Shown: positions 35,408 through 44,657 of the stretch, in pieces
Numbering within the stretch: position 1 is the stretch's first letter
Layout of the letters: the number at the start of each line of letters is the position of its first letter
Position numbers and translations under genes: made by a program
Source: Neolewinella marina
GTDB lineage: Bacteria; Bacteroidota; Bacteroidia; Chitinophagales; Saprospiraceae
NCBI RefSeq assembly: GCF_002631205.1
Contig: NZ_PDLO01000013.1
Coordinates: 1 to 57,864, forward strand
DNA: 57,864 bases
Direction of reading: 5' to 3'
Notes under the pieces: model-generated
What the model was told of the DNA's origin: nothing
What the model saw: the letters and a program-made list of their open reading frames with translations, nothing else
Databases searched by the model: none

Positions 35408-38191
35408 TCAGATCTCGAGGATGTACTCCGTCAGTCCCGTATCCCGTTCCAGCCCCATCTTTTTACGCAGCCGGTACCGTTTTACTTCCACGCTGCGGGG
35501 GGAGATGTTCAGCATCGGGGCGATTTCCTTGGAGCTGAGATTGAGCCGCAGGTAGGCGCAGAGCTTGAGGTCGTTGGGCGTGAGTTCCGGGTGGCGGTCC
35601 TTCACTTTCTTGAAGAAGTCGCGGTCGGCGTTCTCGAAGGCGTCCCGGAACAACTCCCAGGTTTCGGCCTCGTCGATGTTGCGGTCGATTTGCTTGACGA
35701 CTTCGCGGATGTTCTTCTGGGGGTCGCGGGCGGCCAGCAGTTCTTCCTTGATCTGCTGGAGCAGTTCGTTCTTCTTCACCAGGTTCATGGTGGAGAGGGC
35801 CGCCTCCCGGTTCTTGGCCTCGATGTCTTCCCGCAACCGCTCGTTGTTGAGGCGGGTGAGTTCGAGTTCGGCCTGCCGCTCCCGGGCGGCCAGGGCGCGG
35901 TCCTGCTCCACCTGCCACAGCCTTTGCTTGCGGCGGTAGTATCGGGTGTAGGCGCGGTGCAGCAGGAAGACGGCACCGGCCGCCCCCAGAAAGTAAAGGA
36001 TCAGGGCGAGGTAGGAGGCGTACCAGGGCCGCAGAATGGTGAAGGAGTAGGTCACCGTGTTTTCTGACATCCGCCGGCCGAGCAGTGAGCGGGCTTCCAG
36101 CTGGTATTTCCCGTAGGGCAGGCCGGGGAAGTTCACCGTCATGCTTTCCTTCCATTCGCTCCAGCGGTCGTCGAGGCCACTTAACCGATACTGCAGCCGC
36201 GGCCGGAAGTATTCGCTGTAGTCCGGCACTGAAAAAGCAAACCCCAGGTTGCGCTCGCCAAAGGGGATGCGGGGCTCGCCCGTCAGCGGCAGGGCCGCCG
36301 CCGGTTGCTGCCCACCGGCGTGGGTCACCCGGGTGAGGTAGAGTTCGTGGCGCTGCAGGGGCAGGGCGGCGCGCGCCAGCATCAGGTAGCCGTCGGCGGT
36401 GCCCAGCAGCAGGGTGTCTCCCCCCAGGGGGGTGATGTTTTCGTAGCCGAGGGGGGAATCGAGGAGGTTCGCGGCCAGGGGGATGGTGACCCGGCTCAGG
36501 GATTTCGACAGCGCGCCCTGGTGAAAATATCCGAGCCCCGCCCGCGAGACGAACCAGAGCCGGTCGGCGGTGGCCGTCATGCGGCCCGAGAGGTACTCCG
36601 GCCCCGGCAGGGCTTCATTCAGCTGGGGCGACCGGCGAAAGCCCGCACGGAAGTCCTCCAGCACAAATATGCCCTCCCGCGAATAGTAATAGACGCTGTT
36701 CTGAAAGGCCACCAGACCCGCGTTCTTGCCCTTCGCCGGGGTGGGGTACTCCAGCAGTTCGGTTACGCGGCGGAAGGCGGGGTCGAACCGCAGCCCGTAG
36801 ACGCCCCGGTATTCGTGGCTGACGTAGGCCTCCCGGCCGGGTCTCAGGACGAGGTAGCGGGCCGACAGGTCAAAGCCCTCGATCGAGTTGCGGAGGGCCC
36901 AGCCCCCTGGCCCCCGTTCCAGCACCGACAGCCCCCTGTAGTGGCCCTGCAGCAGCAGGTCGGGTTCGCCGGGTACCACCTGGAAGGTCCAGGTGCCCGG
37001 CAGGTCGGAGATCAGCCGGGCGCGGTCGCCCTCCACCAGGAAGGTGCCCGAATCGTGGCCGCAGAACAACTGCCCGTCGTGCACAAACAGTGACCACACC
37101 TGCCCCCGGGTGCCGGCAATGGGGGTAAACCCTCCGTTAGCGTCGCGGACGAACAGCCCCTGGTTGCTGCCGAGGTACAGCCGGCCGGCGTGGCGGGCGG
37201 AAGCGTGGACCGTCCCGAGGCGACCGCTGCGGTCAGTGTACTTCCTGACGGGGGAGGGCAGGTTGATGCAGTTGAGGCCGTGGTCGGAACCCACCCAGAG
37301 GTTGCTCTGGGCGTCCTGGAACAGCGAAAGGACGGTGTTGTTGGTCAGGCCGTTCACCTGATTAAGGTGGTGGGTGAGGCGGCCGGAGGCGTCGGTGAGG
37401 TAAACGCCGTTGGAGATCGTGCCGAAGGCGTGTCCGCCCCGCTGCAGGGCCAGGGCGCGGTAGATGCGCTTGTCGCTCAGGAAGGGGAAGCGGTCCACGG
37501 GCAGCAGGGTGGTGCCGGCGAGGCGGAAGGTGCCCGCCGCATCGGTCTGCAGGAAGAGTTCGTCGCCTTCCGCCCAGGCGTGCACCAGTTGACCGGGAGC
37601 ACCACCGGGCGGGAGCAGGGTATCTACGGCGCCGCCTTCCAGGGCGTACAGCCCCCGGTCCGGGTTGGTGAAGTAGAGCTCACTCCCGACGCGGAAGGTC
37701 TTCGTTACCCCGCCGGGCGGGCGAATGGAGGTAATCTCTCCGGTGGCGGGGTGGTAGAGGAAGAACTGCTGGAGGGATTGAAAGACGAGGGCATCTCCGT
37801 AGGCCAGGATGTCCCAGAATTGCTCGTCGGGGAGCAGTTGGCCGGTCACCCCATCCGTCAGGGAGTGGTAGCACAGTCCCCCGTCGGCCTGCCGGTCCCA
37901 GTAACCGAATTCCATATAACTGCCGGTGTACACCCGGTCTTCGGCCACGTAGACGGACCGCAGTACGGATTCATTCGGGGAGGGGTAGTGGCGCCACTGG
38001 CTGCCGTTGAATTCCAGCAGTCCTTCGTTGTTGGCCACGTAGATGAACTGGCGGTCGTCCTGGCCCACCATCCAGTTCTGGCTGCCCGCTCCGTAGGTCG
38101 TGGGCGCGTAGCGGATCACCGGCGGCAGCTCCTGGGCGGCGGCGCGCAGGTGCAAGAGCGTAAGCAGGATGGCGATCAGGAAAAGACGCAT
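35408..38191 (-). CDS. One-component PUL regulator: propeller, Y_Y_Y, TM and LuxR-type HTH
   Basis: A 927-residue transmembrane transcription regulator. A signal peptide (about 1-19) leads to a periplasmic beta-propeller (about 25-640) built of Reg_prop-like repeats such as LWVGSDHGLNCINLP, then a Y_Y_Y domain (about 645-715, ending FPGLPYGKYQLEARSL). A single TM helix (YLALILYFLGAAGAVFLLH) is followed by a long charged coiled coil and a C-terminal LuxR/GerE-type helix-turn-helix (869-927, LTPNDLKLCAYLRLNLSSKEIAPMLNISPRSVEVKRYRLRKKMGL). There are no kinase or receiver domains, unlike hybrid two-component PUL regulators. It lies directly upstream of the SusC operon on the same strand and most likely senses glucan fragments and activates that operon. 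Confidence 0.9.
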   Translation of the reverse strand: MRLFLIAILLTLLHLRAAAQELPPVIRYAPTTYGAGSQNWMVGQDDRQFIYVANNEGLLEFNGSQWRHYPSPNESVLRSVYVAEDRVYTGSYMEFGYWDRQADGGLCYHSLTDGVTGQLLPDEQFWDILAYGDALVFQSLQQFFLYHPATGEITSIRPPGGVTKTFRVGSELYFTNPDRGLYALEGGAVDTLLPPGGAPGQLVHAWAEGDELFLQTDAAGTFRLAGTTLLPVDRFPFLSDKRIYRALALQRGGHAFGTISNGVYLTDASGRLTHHLNQVNGLTNNTVLSLFQDAQSNLWVGSDHGLNCINLPSPVRKYTDRSGRLGTVHASARHAGRLYLGSNQGLFVRDANGGFTPIAGTRGQVWSLFVHDGQLFCGHDSGTFLVEGDRARLISDLPGTWTFQVVPGEPDLLLQGHYRGLSVLERGPGGWALRNSIEGFDLSARYLVLRPGREAYVSHEYRGVYGLRFDPAFRRVTELLEYPTPAKGKNAGLVAFQNSVYYYSREGIFVLEDFRAGFRRSPQLNEALPGPEYLSGRMTATADRLWFVSRAGLGYFHQGALSKSLSRVTIPLAANLLDSPLGYENITPLGGDTLLLGTADGYLMLARAALPLQRHELYLTRVTHAGGQQPAAALPLTGEPRIPFGERNLGFAFSVPDYSEYFRPRLQYRLSGLDDRWSEWKESMTVNFPGLPYGKYQLEARSLLGRRMSENTVTYSFTILRPWYASYLALILYFLGAAGAVFLLHRAYTRYYRRKQRLWQVEQDRALAARERQAELELTRLNNERLREDIEAKNREAALSTMNLVKKNELLQQIKEELLAARDPQKNIREVVKQIDRNIDEAETWELFRDAFENADRDFFKKVKDRHPELTPNDLKLCAYLRLNLSSKEIAPMLNISPRSVEVKRYRLRKKMGLERDTGLTEYILEI

Positions 38192-38254
38192 GACAGGGGT
38201 ACCAACGCCGGAAGGTACGCATGCGGTGCGTCAGCTGGCCGCCATACCGGTGGG

Positions 38255-39853
38255 CTAGAGGCTGTTCAGGGCCGAGTCCAACAGGGCGTTCAGCTGGCTG
38301 CCGTTGTAGCGCTTTATGATTTCCCGCTGGTTGTTGTTCCAGTTCAGCTTCAGGTTGGAGTCGAGGAGGTTGAGGTCCTGGAAGGCGTCGATCCGCTGGT
38401 TGGGGTACAGCAGGTAGAGGGTCTCGTAGTGCGTCTTGAGGCTGGCCAGCACCTGCTGGTAGTCCTCGCGGACGGTCAGGATGCTGTTGGTCGCCAGCTG
38501 GAGCTGCTGCTCCAGGGCGTCGATGGTCTCGATCTCGATGGCATCCGCGGAGGGGAAGTTCGAGTTGAACTCGTTGGTGGCCAGGGTGAAGTTGATGCGG
38601 TTGTTCTCGATGAAGTCGGTGGGTGACTTTTTAGTGAATCGCCGCAGCATCTGCCACTCCAGGGCTTCCAGCTCCTCGCGGAGCTTCTTGGCCAGGGAGA
38701 TGTCCTGGTTGATCTTGTTCTGCAGGTCCAGGTCCTGGCCGATGTACTGCTGCAGGTGGCCGAGGTAATCCTGGTACTGGCGGTTCTTTTCGTTCAGCTG
38801 CTGGATCTTCTCCAGGACGAGGGGGTCATCGATGGGCTCGAACTGGATCTTGTTGCGCTTGTCGCTGCGCATGTAATATTGGTTCTCGTAGCGGACGATG
38901 TCCATCTCCTGCTTGGGGGTGATCTGGACGGACTGGATGCCCTCGAAGACGTTGCCGACCAGGGAGATCAGGGTGGCGAATTTGCCGCCGAGCAGGAGGT
39001 TATCCAGGGTGAGGGCCACGTCCTGGAACTTGAATTTGGAGATGTCCTGCCGCAGCCCCTGCAGCTGGGGTTTGGTGGAGGCGTCGGCTTTCGCGACCAC
39101 CTCCTCGAAGTAGCGGACGAATTCCGGGGAGGTGAAGGGGTTCGAGCTGTTCGCTTTCAGGTTGGCCAGTTCCGTGCTTTCGTTGCGGTTGATGAGGTTG
39201 CTCAGGACCTGGTGGTACTGCTCGATACGCTGGAACTCCTCGATGTAGTTGGCGTTGAGCTGGCGGTGGCGGATGGGCTTGGTGGCCAGCTCGTTCTGGT
39301 AGCGCTTGCGGTTCCTGATGATGGTCAGGCCGGTAGAGGAGTAGGGGATGATCTCGACCTGTTGCACCAGGAAGTAGCCGTCCTGGGTGGAGAACTTGAT
39401 CTCTACCTGGTCCACGTCGGGCTCCTGGATGATGTGGTAGATCTGCTTGTAGGCGTCGGACCGGCTGAAGCGGTAGGTCTTCTTGTTGCTTTCGATTCGG
39501 GTATTGGCCTGGATGGGGGTGATGGTGATGCTGCCCCTCACTTCCGGGGCGTCCATCCAGATGGTGGTGTCGTTCGGCGCCAGCAGGCGGGCGTAGAGGA
39601 TCACCTGGCCGATGTGCTCTCCCCGGGTGGTCAGCGTGCTTACCCCGTCGATGGTGGTGGTGTAACTGCCGTCCTTGAGGCCCTCCACGTTGTTGATCAC
39701 GCGGCCGAACTTGAAGTTCACCAGGTCCGGAGTTGCGGTGCCGAGGTTGAGGGTCTGCGCTTTGGACTCGTCAAAAATATCGTCCTGGGCCATCGCGCGG
39801 GGTCCGGCCAGCAGAAGGGAGAGCAACAGCAAAAACGAGAGGTAATGGTGCAT
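38255..39853 (-). CDS. Exported coiled-coil protein of unknown function
   Basis: A 532-residue protein with a signal peptide cleaved near RAMAQ (residues 19-23). The first 180 residues look beta-rich; several segments (YTTTIDGVSTLTTRGEHIGQVILYARLL, IRGSITITP-like and KTYRFSRSDAYKQIYHIIQEPDVDQVEIKFSTQDGYFLVQQVEIIPY) suggest two beta-sandwich modules. The remainder is helical, with strong heptad regions around 330-400 (LVLEKIQQLNEKNRQYQDYL, LAKKLREELEALEWQM) and 430-480. I do not recognise a family. It is separated by 63 nt from the propeller regulator downstream and is divergent from the SGNH esterase. A structural or scaffolding role at the cell surface is possible but unsupported. Confidence 0.7.
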   Translation of the reverse strand: MHHYLSFLLLLSLLLAGPRAMAQDDIFDESKAQTLNLGTATPDLVNFKFGRVINNVEGLKDGSYTTTIDGVSTLTTRGEHIGQVILYARLLAPNDTTIWMDAPEVRGSITITPIQANTRIESNKKTYRFSRSDAYKQIYHIIQEPDVDQVEIKFSTQDGYFLVQQVEIIPYSSTGLTIIRNRKRYQNELATKPIRHRQLNANYIEEFQRIEQYHQVLSNLINRNESTELANLKANSSNPFTSPEFVRYFEEVVAKADASTKPQLQGLRQDISKFKFQDVALTLDNLLLGGKFATLISLVGNVFEGIQSVQITPKQEMDIVRYENQYYMRSDKRNKIQFEPIDDPLVLEKIQQLNEKNRQYQDYLGHLQQYIGQDLDLQNKINQDISLAKKLREELEALEWQMLRRFTKKSPTDFIENNRINFTLATNEFNSNFPSADAIEIETIDALEQQLQLATNSILTVREDYQQVLASLKTHYETLYLLYPNQRIDAFQDLNLLDSNLKLNWNNNQREIIKRYNGSQLNALLDSALNSL

Positions 39854-40021
39854 CGGGGGAGGATTTGGGGAAAACGGGGCTGAGCCGGCCAGCGGCCTGT
39901 CGTAGTAAACGCCGGACCACTACCCGAAAGTACACAGCCCGCCGGCAGGATCGCAACGGCTAAACTAGGAAAAGCCGCGGAACTACCCCCTCCCCGGCGA
40001 CCTGCCTCGTCCGCCGTGAAG

Positions 40022-40049
40022 TGGTCGGACGACTTAAGTGGTCCGACCA
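40022..40049. promoter_or_regulatory. Paired 11-bp operator-like sites before the SGNH esterase gene
   Basis: TGGTCGGACGA (40022-40032) and TGGTCCGACCA (40039-40049; a palindrome around its central base) start 17 bp apart. They fit the GntR/FadR TnGTnnnACnA consensus and match the pair at 3880-3906. The second site ends one base before a TACCTTAG box and the first covers the -33 region, the arrangement expected of a repressor that blocks polymerase. Confidence 0.65.
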
Positions 40050-40050
40050 C

Positions 40051-40058
40051 TACCTTAG
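40051..40058 (+). promoter_or_regulatory. Probable -7 box for the esterase-GH43 operon
   Basis: TACCTTAG agrees with TAnnTTTG at five of six fixed positions, immediately after the second operator-like site and 21 nt before the ATG at 40079. Confidence 0.45.
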
Positions 40059-40078
40059 GGGGACACAATCGATTCCGT

Positions 40079-42016
40079 ATGCGTCTTGCGTTTTTATCCC
40101 TTTTTCTGATTTTGCTGGCCGCTCCTGTTGCCGCCCAGGTTCGGTTACCCCGTTTGCTGAGTGATGGCGTAGTGTTGCAGCGTGATACCGAGTTGAATCT
40201 CTGGGGGTGGGCCAGCCCCGGGGAGCGGGTGTCGTTGAACCTGGATGGCGCGCGATACCGGACCCGTGCCGGGGCGGATGGTAAATGGAGGATTACCCTG
40301 CCCGCCCGCCCCGCCGGTGGGCCATACGATTTGGAATTCCGCGCAACCAACCGGGTATGGCTTCGAGACGTGCTTTTCGGCGACGTGTGGCTTTGCTCGG
40401 GGCAATCGAATATGGAACTTGCCCTGGACCGGGTGCGCGATGAATATCCTGATATCGTGAACCATTATACCAACGACCGGATCCGCCAATTCCTGGTGCC
40501 GGACCGCTACGATTTCAATCGTCCCCATGACGACCTGGAAGCCGGTGCCTGGGAATCGGCCCGCCCGGAAAACCTGCCAGGGTTCACCGCGGTAGGCTTC
40601 TTCTTTGCCCGGGAGATCTACGAACGGGAGCAGGTGCCCATCGGCCTCATCAATGCCGCGCTGGGGGGCAGTCCGGTGGAATCCTGGATGAGCGAGGACG
40701 CCCTGAAGCGCTTCCCCGAGGCCTACGCCGAGATGCAGCGATTCCGGGATACGGCGATGGTAGCGGAACTCGAGGCCCGGGAACGGGCCGCCCAGGCCGA
40801 ATGGCTCCGCCAGCTCAACGCTTCCGACGCCGGCCTGGAGTCCACCACCCGGTGGTCGGCCGCAAACCTCGACGAGTCAAACTGGCGCGAGATGCAGGTA
40901 CCCGGCTACTGGGCCGACCAGGGCACGGGCTTGCTCAACGGTTCAGTGTGGCTCCGGCGCAGCGTGGAGGTGCCAACCGCCATGGCGGGCCGGGAGGCCA
41001 GGTTATGGCTGGGCCGGGTGGTAGACCAGGATTCCGTGTGGCTCAATGGCACTTTCATCGGTACTACCAGCTACCAGTACCCGCCCCGCAAGTACACGGT
41101 TCCGGCCGGCGAGCTCAGGGCCGGTAAGAATACCCTGGCCGTGCGGGTCATCAACGGCGGAGGCAAGGGTGGATTCGTACCCGACAAGCCCTACTTCCTG
41201 GCCGTCGGTGGCGTGGATACTATCGACCTGCGCGGTACCTGGAAGTACCGCGTCGGCGCGCCGATGGATCCCCAGCCCGGCACCACCTTCGTGCGCTGGA
41301 AGGCGGGCGGGCTGTTCAACCGGATGATCGCTCCCCTGCGGGATTTTCCGCTCAAGGGGGTGCTCTGGTACCAGGGAGAATCGAATACCGGCGACCCGGC
41401 AGGCTACGCAAAAACCTTTCCCGCCCTGATCCAGGACTGGCGGCGACAATGGGGTCACGAAGGTCTCCCGTTTCTGTTCGTTCAGTTAACCAACTTCATG
41501 GACCCCGCCCCCGGCCCCTCGGAAAGCAACTGGGCAGCCCTGCGGCAGGCCCAGTTGGAAACCCTCCGCCTGCCCCACACCGGTATGGCGGTAGCCATCG
41601 ACGTGGGTGAATGGAACGACATCCACCCCCTCAACAAGGAATCGGTGGGCCACCGGCTGGCCCTCGCCGCCCGAAGGGTTGCTTACGGCGATCCGGAATC
41701 CCCCTTCAGTCCGTACCCCTCCGAAACCACCTTCTTGCCCGGGGTAGTCCGCATCACCCTCGCCGGCACCGACCAACTGACCGTTAAGGACGGCGACGAC
41801 CGCCCCCGCTACTTCGAAATCTCCGGCGACGGCAAGCGCTTCGTGCGGGCCAGCGCCCGCCTCGAAGGTAACACCGTGATCGTGAGCAGTCCGGAAGTGC
41901 CGCAGCCGGTGGCCGTCCGCTATGCCTGGGCCGACAACCCCGCCGAAGCCAACCTCTATTCCGCGGAAGGGCTTCCGGTGAGCCCCTTCGAGGTGCGCAA
42001 GGATGGACAGCGGTAG
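40079..42016 (+). CDS. Sialate-O-acetylesterase-like SGNH esterase with inserted jelly roll
   Basis: A 645-residue exported esterase that removes acetyl groups from sugars; relatives in hemicellulose loci act on acetylated xylan or pectin (CE20-like). The ATG at 40079 gives a clean signal peptide (MRLAFLSLFLILLAAPVAAQ); the open frame continues upstream through the operator sites, which is not credible. An N-terminal Ig-like domain (21-95) precedes SGNH block I with Ser110 in SGQSNM. VLWYQGESNTG forms a later block and Asp514-His516 lie in NDIHPLNK. Between them, at about 255-380, sits a GH2-like sugar-binding jelly roll (SNWREMQVPGYW, VWLNGTFIGTT, NTLAVRVINGGGKGG). It is 10 nt upstream of the GH43 gene. 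Confidence 0.88.
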   Translation: MRLAFLSLFLILLAAPVAAQVRLPRLLSDGVVLQRDTELNLWGWASPGERVSLNLDGARYRTRAGADGKWRITLPARPAGGPYDLEFRATNRVWLRDVLFGDVWLCSGQSNMELALDRVRDEYPDIVNHYTNDRIRQFLVPDRYDFNRPHDDLEAGAWESARPENLPGFTAVGFFFAREIYEREQVPIGLINAALGGSPVESWMSEDALKRFPEAYAEMQRFRDTAMVAELEARERAAQAEWLRQLNASDAGLESTTRWSAANLDESNWREMQVPGYWADQGTGLLNGSVWLRRSVEVPTAMAGREARLWLGRVVDQDSVWLNGTFIGTTSYQYPPRKYTVPAGELRAGKNTLAVRVINGGGKGGFVPDKPYFLAVGGVDTIDLRGTWKYRVGAPMDPQPGTTFVRWKAGGLFNRMIAPLRDFPLKGVLWYQGESNTGDPAGYAKTFPALIQDWRRQWGHEGLPFLFVQLTNFMDPAPGPSESNWAALRQAQLETLRLPHTGMAVAIDVGEWNDIHPLNKESVGHRLALAARRVAYGDPESPFSPYPSETTFLPGVVRITLAGTDQLTVKDGDDRPRYFEISGDGKRFVRASARLEGNTVIVSSPEVPQPVAVRYAWADNPAEANLYSAEGLPVSPFEVRKDGQR

Positions 42017-42026
42017 ATTAACCTTG

Positions 42027-44108
42027 ATGACCATGCTACGGAAATTGTTCTGCCTCGCCGCGCTCTCACTCTTCGGCGCCCTGCCCGCCCAGGAGGCCAC
42101 CTGGACCGCCGACAATGGCAACGGCACCTTCACCAATCCTCTCTTCTACGAGGAATTTTCCGACCCCGACCTGATTCGGGTAGGCGACGATTATTATATG
42201 ACCGGCACCACGATGCACGCCATGCCTGGGCTGCCCGTACTGCACTCCCGCGACCTGGTCAACTGGGAACTGCTCACCTATGCGGCCGATCGGCTCGACC
42301 TGGGGCCGGAATTTCGCCTCGAGGAGGGGAAAGATATTTATGGACAGGGATTTTGGGCCCCCTGCCTCCGCTACCACGAAGGCACCTTCTACATCTTCTC
42401 CAACGTGAACGGACAGGGGACCCAGGTATTTACCGCCACCGATCCCGGCGGCCCCTGGCAGCGTCAACAGATGCGGGCCAACCTTCACGACCTTACGGTG
42501 CTCTTCGACGACGACGGCAAGAAGTATGCTGTCTGGGGTTACCGCGAAGTGAAGATGGTACAGCTCACCGATGACCTGCTCGACGTGGTGCCAGGCACGG
42601 AGCGCGTCATCGTGGAAGCGGGCAGCGGAGCCGGGGAAGGCAGTCACATCTACAAGATTGACGGCAAGTACTACATCACGAACACCAATTACGATCCGGT
42701 TTGCTATCAGGTATGCCTCCGGGCCGACCAGCCGTACGGTCCCTACGAGGTCAAGGTCATGAGCGCCGAGGAGAACCTCGGGGTGGGGCAGCGCGCCCGG
42801 GTATTCGATACCCGCACTGGCCCGCCCTATACCGTCGTCCGCTACCCTGAAAACTACGTTGGCTGCATCCCCATGCACCAGGGTGGTATCGTGCAAACGC
42901 AGACCGGCGAATGGTGGGGCTGGTCGATGATGGATTACAACAGCGTGGGCCGAGTCACCGCCCTTTCGCCCGTAACCTGGCAGGATGGCTGGCCATACTT
43001 CGGCCTGCCCGGCAATCTCACCCGCAGTCCCCGTACCTGGGTGAAGCCGAATACCGGATCCACTTCCGTACCGACTGCACCCTTCAGGCGCGACGACACC
43101 TTTGACGGCCCTACGCTCAACCCCGTATGGCAATGGAACCACGTGCCCGACGACAGCCGTTTGTCACTCACGGAGCGACCGGGATACCTGCGCCTGCACG
43201 CCCTCCCGGCGGAGGGGTTCTGGCGCGCCCGCAATTCGCTGACGCAGCGTGGCATCGGACCGGAATCCACCGCGACGGCGGAAGTGGACGTTTCCGGTCT
43301 GCGCAGCGGCGACCTGGCCGGCCTGGGCCTCCTCAACCTCCCCTACGCCTGGATCGGCGTGGCGCGGGAAGGCGACCGGCAGACCATCCGCTACTACAAC
43401 CAACAGACCGGGGAACAGCGGGAGGTGGCCCTGGCCCAGGACCGCCTCTGGCTGCGGGCCCACGGCAATTTCGAAACCGATACCGCCTACCTCAGCTACA
43501 GTCTCAATGGAAAGGCATTCCTGCGCCTGGGCGGTCCGGTACACCTGCCTTATCAGCTGCGCACCTTTCAGGGGGTACGTTACGCCCTGTTCAACTTCAA
43601 TCGGCTGGGGGAGGTGGGTGGCCAATTCGACGTCGCGGACTTCACCGTCGATGAGCCGCGGCACCGGGCACTTACCCGTCCGATCCCCTACGGCCGGACG
43701 ATACGCCTGACGAGTCTGGCCGACAGCAGCGTCCTCGTGAACTGGCGCAATTACCTGCGCCCGGTCGGTGCCAATACCCCGTATACCGCCGACCACGCCG
43801 ACGAATTCCGCGTACTCGACCGCGGCCAGGGGCGCATTTCCTTGCAATCGGTCGCCACCGGGGAATACCTGACGGTGCGGGGCAGCGGCGGAATGGCCGA
43901 AGTTCGACTCACCGCGGAGGACGCCGGGGCGGAATCCACCTTCCAGTGGCAGGATATGCTCCGGGGCGACCTCATGCTGATGTCGCTGGCTACCCACCGC
44001 TATTTATCGGTCGATCCTGGTGCCGGCAGCCTGGCGCGGGCCGACGCCCGCGGCGCACGACCGGATCGCCGGGGTGGGGCCTGCTTTCGCTGGGAGCTGC
44101 TGGATTGA
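42027..44108 (+). CDS. GH43 glycosidase with C-terminal beta-sandwich and trefoil-like domains
   Basis: A 693-residue exported enzyme of the beta-xylosidase/arabinofuranosidase type. I prefer the ATG at 42027 (42033 is also possible) over 42003, which would overlap the esterase stop. After the signal peptide, a five-bladed propeller (about 30-340) carries the GH43 triad: Asp46 in EFSDPDLIRVGDDYYM, Asp155 in LHDLTVLFDDDGKKY and Glu204 in GEGSHIYKIDGKYY. A concanavalin-like domain (about 355-545) typical of GH43 xylosidases follows. The last 130 residues look like a fascin/RICIN-type trefoil (TIRLTSLADSSVLVNWRNY, ISLQSVATGEYLTVRG, LMSLATHRYLSVD). It is translated in one operon with the acetylesterase, and so probably acts after acetyl removal on hemicellulose side chains. 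Confidence 0.9.
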   Translation: MTMLRKLFCLAALSLFGALPAQEATWTADNGNGTFTNPLFYEEFSDPDLIRVGDDYYMTGTTMHAMPGLPVLHSRDLVNWELLTYAADRLDLGPEFRLEEGKDIYGQGFWAPCLRYHEGTFYIFSNVNGQGTQVFTATDPGGPWQRQQMRANLHDLTVLFDDDGKKYAVWGYREVKMVQLTDDLLDVVPGTERVIVEAGSGAGEGSHIYKIDGKYYITNTNYDPVCYQVCLRADQPYGPYEVKVMSAEENLGVGQRARVFDTRTGPPYTVVRYPENYVGCIPMHQGGIVQTQTGEWWGWSMMDYNSVGRVTALSPVTWQDGWPYFGLPGNLTRSPRTWVKPNTGSTSVPTAPFRRDDTFDGPTLNPVWQWNHVPDDSRLSLTERPGYLRLHALPAEGFWRARNSLTQRGIGPESTATAEVDVSGLRSGDLAGLGLLNLPYAWIGVAREGDRQTIRYYNQQTGEQREVALAQDRLWLRAHGNFETDTAYLSYSLNGKAFLRLGGPVHLPYQLRTFQGVRYALFNFNRLGEVGGQFDVADFTVDEPRHRALTRPIPYGRTIRLTSLADSSVLVNWRNYLRPVGANTPYTADHADEFRVLDRGQGRISLQSVATGEYLTVRGSGGMAEVRLTAEDAGAESTFQWQDMLRGDLMLMSLATHRYLSVDPGAGSLARADARGARPDRRGGACFRWELLD

Positions 44109-44225
44109 TTTCCTGAGGACCGTCCAAAGGGGGGGCGCTGATGGTGGGGGCGGCGGCGCGCCGGTTCCGGGGTCCGGTACCACAAATGGCCGGGCGGAAG
44201 GGTTATAGCAGAAAAGCGAACCCCT

Positions 44226-44657
44226 ATGATGAAATATGCCCTGTTGCCCTGTGTTGCCTTGATCCTGATGACCTGCGGCCCCGTGTCGGAACCCCTGGAA
44301 GAAGTCGGGGTGGGGCCGGGTGAAGTAACCGACACGGCCGGCGACCTCCAGGGCCTCTGGCGCAGCGAGGACGACAGCCTGAGTACGGTACGCTTCGAGG
44401 GCAACCTGATGATCTTCGGCTACGAAGGCGAACCGGACGCCACCCCGGAAAACTTCGTGGTGGGCCGCAGCTGTCCCGACGTATCCGACGCCGTAGCACC
44501 CACCGGGGAGGGCAACTACCTCGCCGTACCGGACGATGGCCGCTGCTACTTCATCACCCGGCTGACGGAAGACAAGCTGCACATGAGCCTGGTGGGGCGG
44601 GGCAACACCATCCGCTACGTGAAGGTGGCGGGCGGGATTTCGGGAGAGGAGGATTAG
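44226..44657 (+). CDS. Small lipoprotein of unknown function
   Basis: A 143-residue protein with a lipobox at Cys17 (LILMTC). The mature part has an acidic linker (EPLEEVGVGPGE), then an all-beta-looking domain with GLWRSEDDSLSTVRFEGNLMIFGYEGE and CYFITRLTEDKLHMSLVGRGNTIRYVKV, similar in character to small lipocalin-like lipoproteins of Bacteroidota. Two cysteines (in GRSCPDV and RCYF) may form a disulfide. There is 117 nt between the GH43 stop and this gene with no visible hairpin or promoter box, so co-transcription with GH43 is possible. Confidence 0.7.
   Translation: MMKYALLPCVALILMTCGPVSEPLEEVGVGPGEVTDTAGDLQGLWRSEDDSLSTVRFEGNLMIFGYEGEPDATPENFVVGRSCPDVSDAVAPTGEGNYLAVPDDGRCYFITRLTEDKLHMSLVGRGNTIRYVKVAGGISGEED

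Noticed and set aside
39911..39925. GGACCACTACC half-site upstream of the coiled-coil orphan
   Set aside because: It contains only one half of the operator consensus and no GT on the other side.
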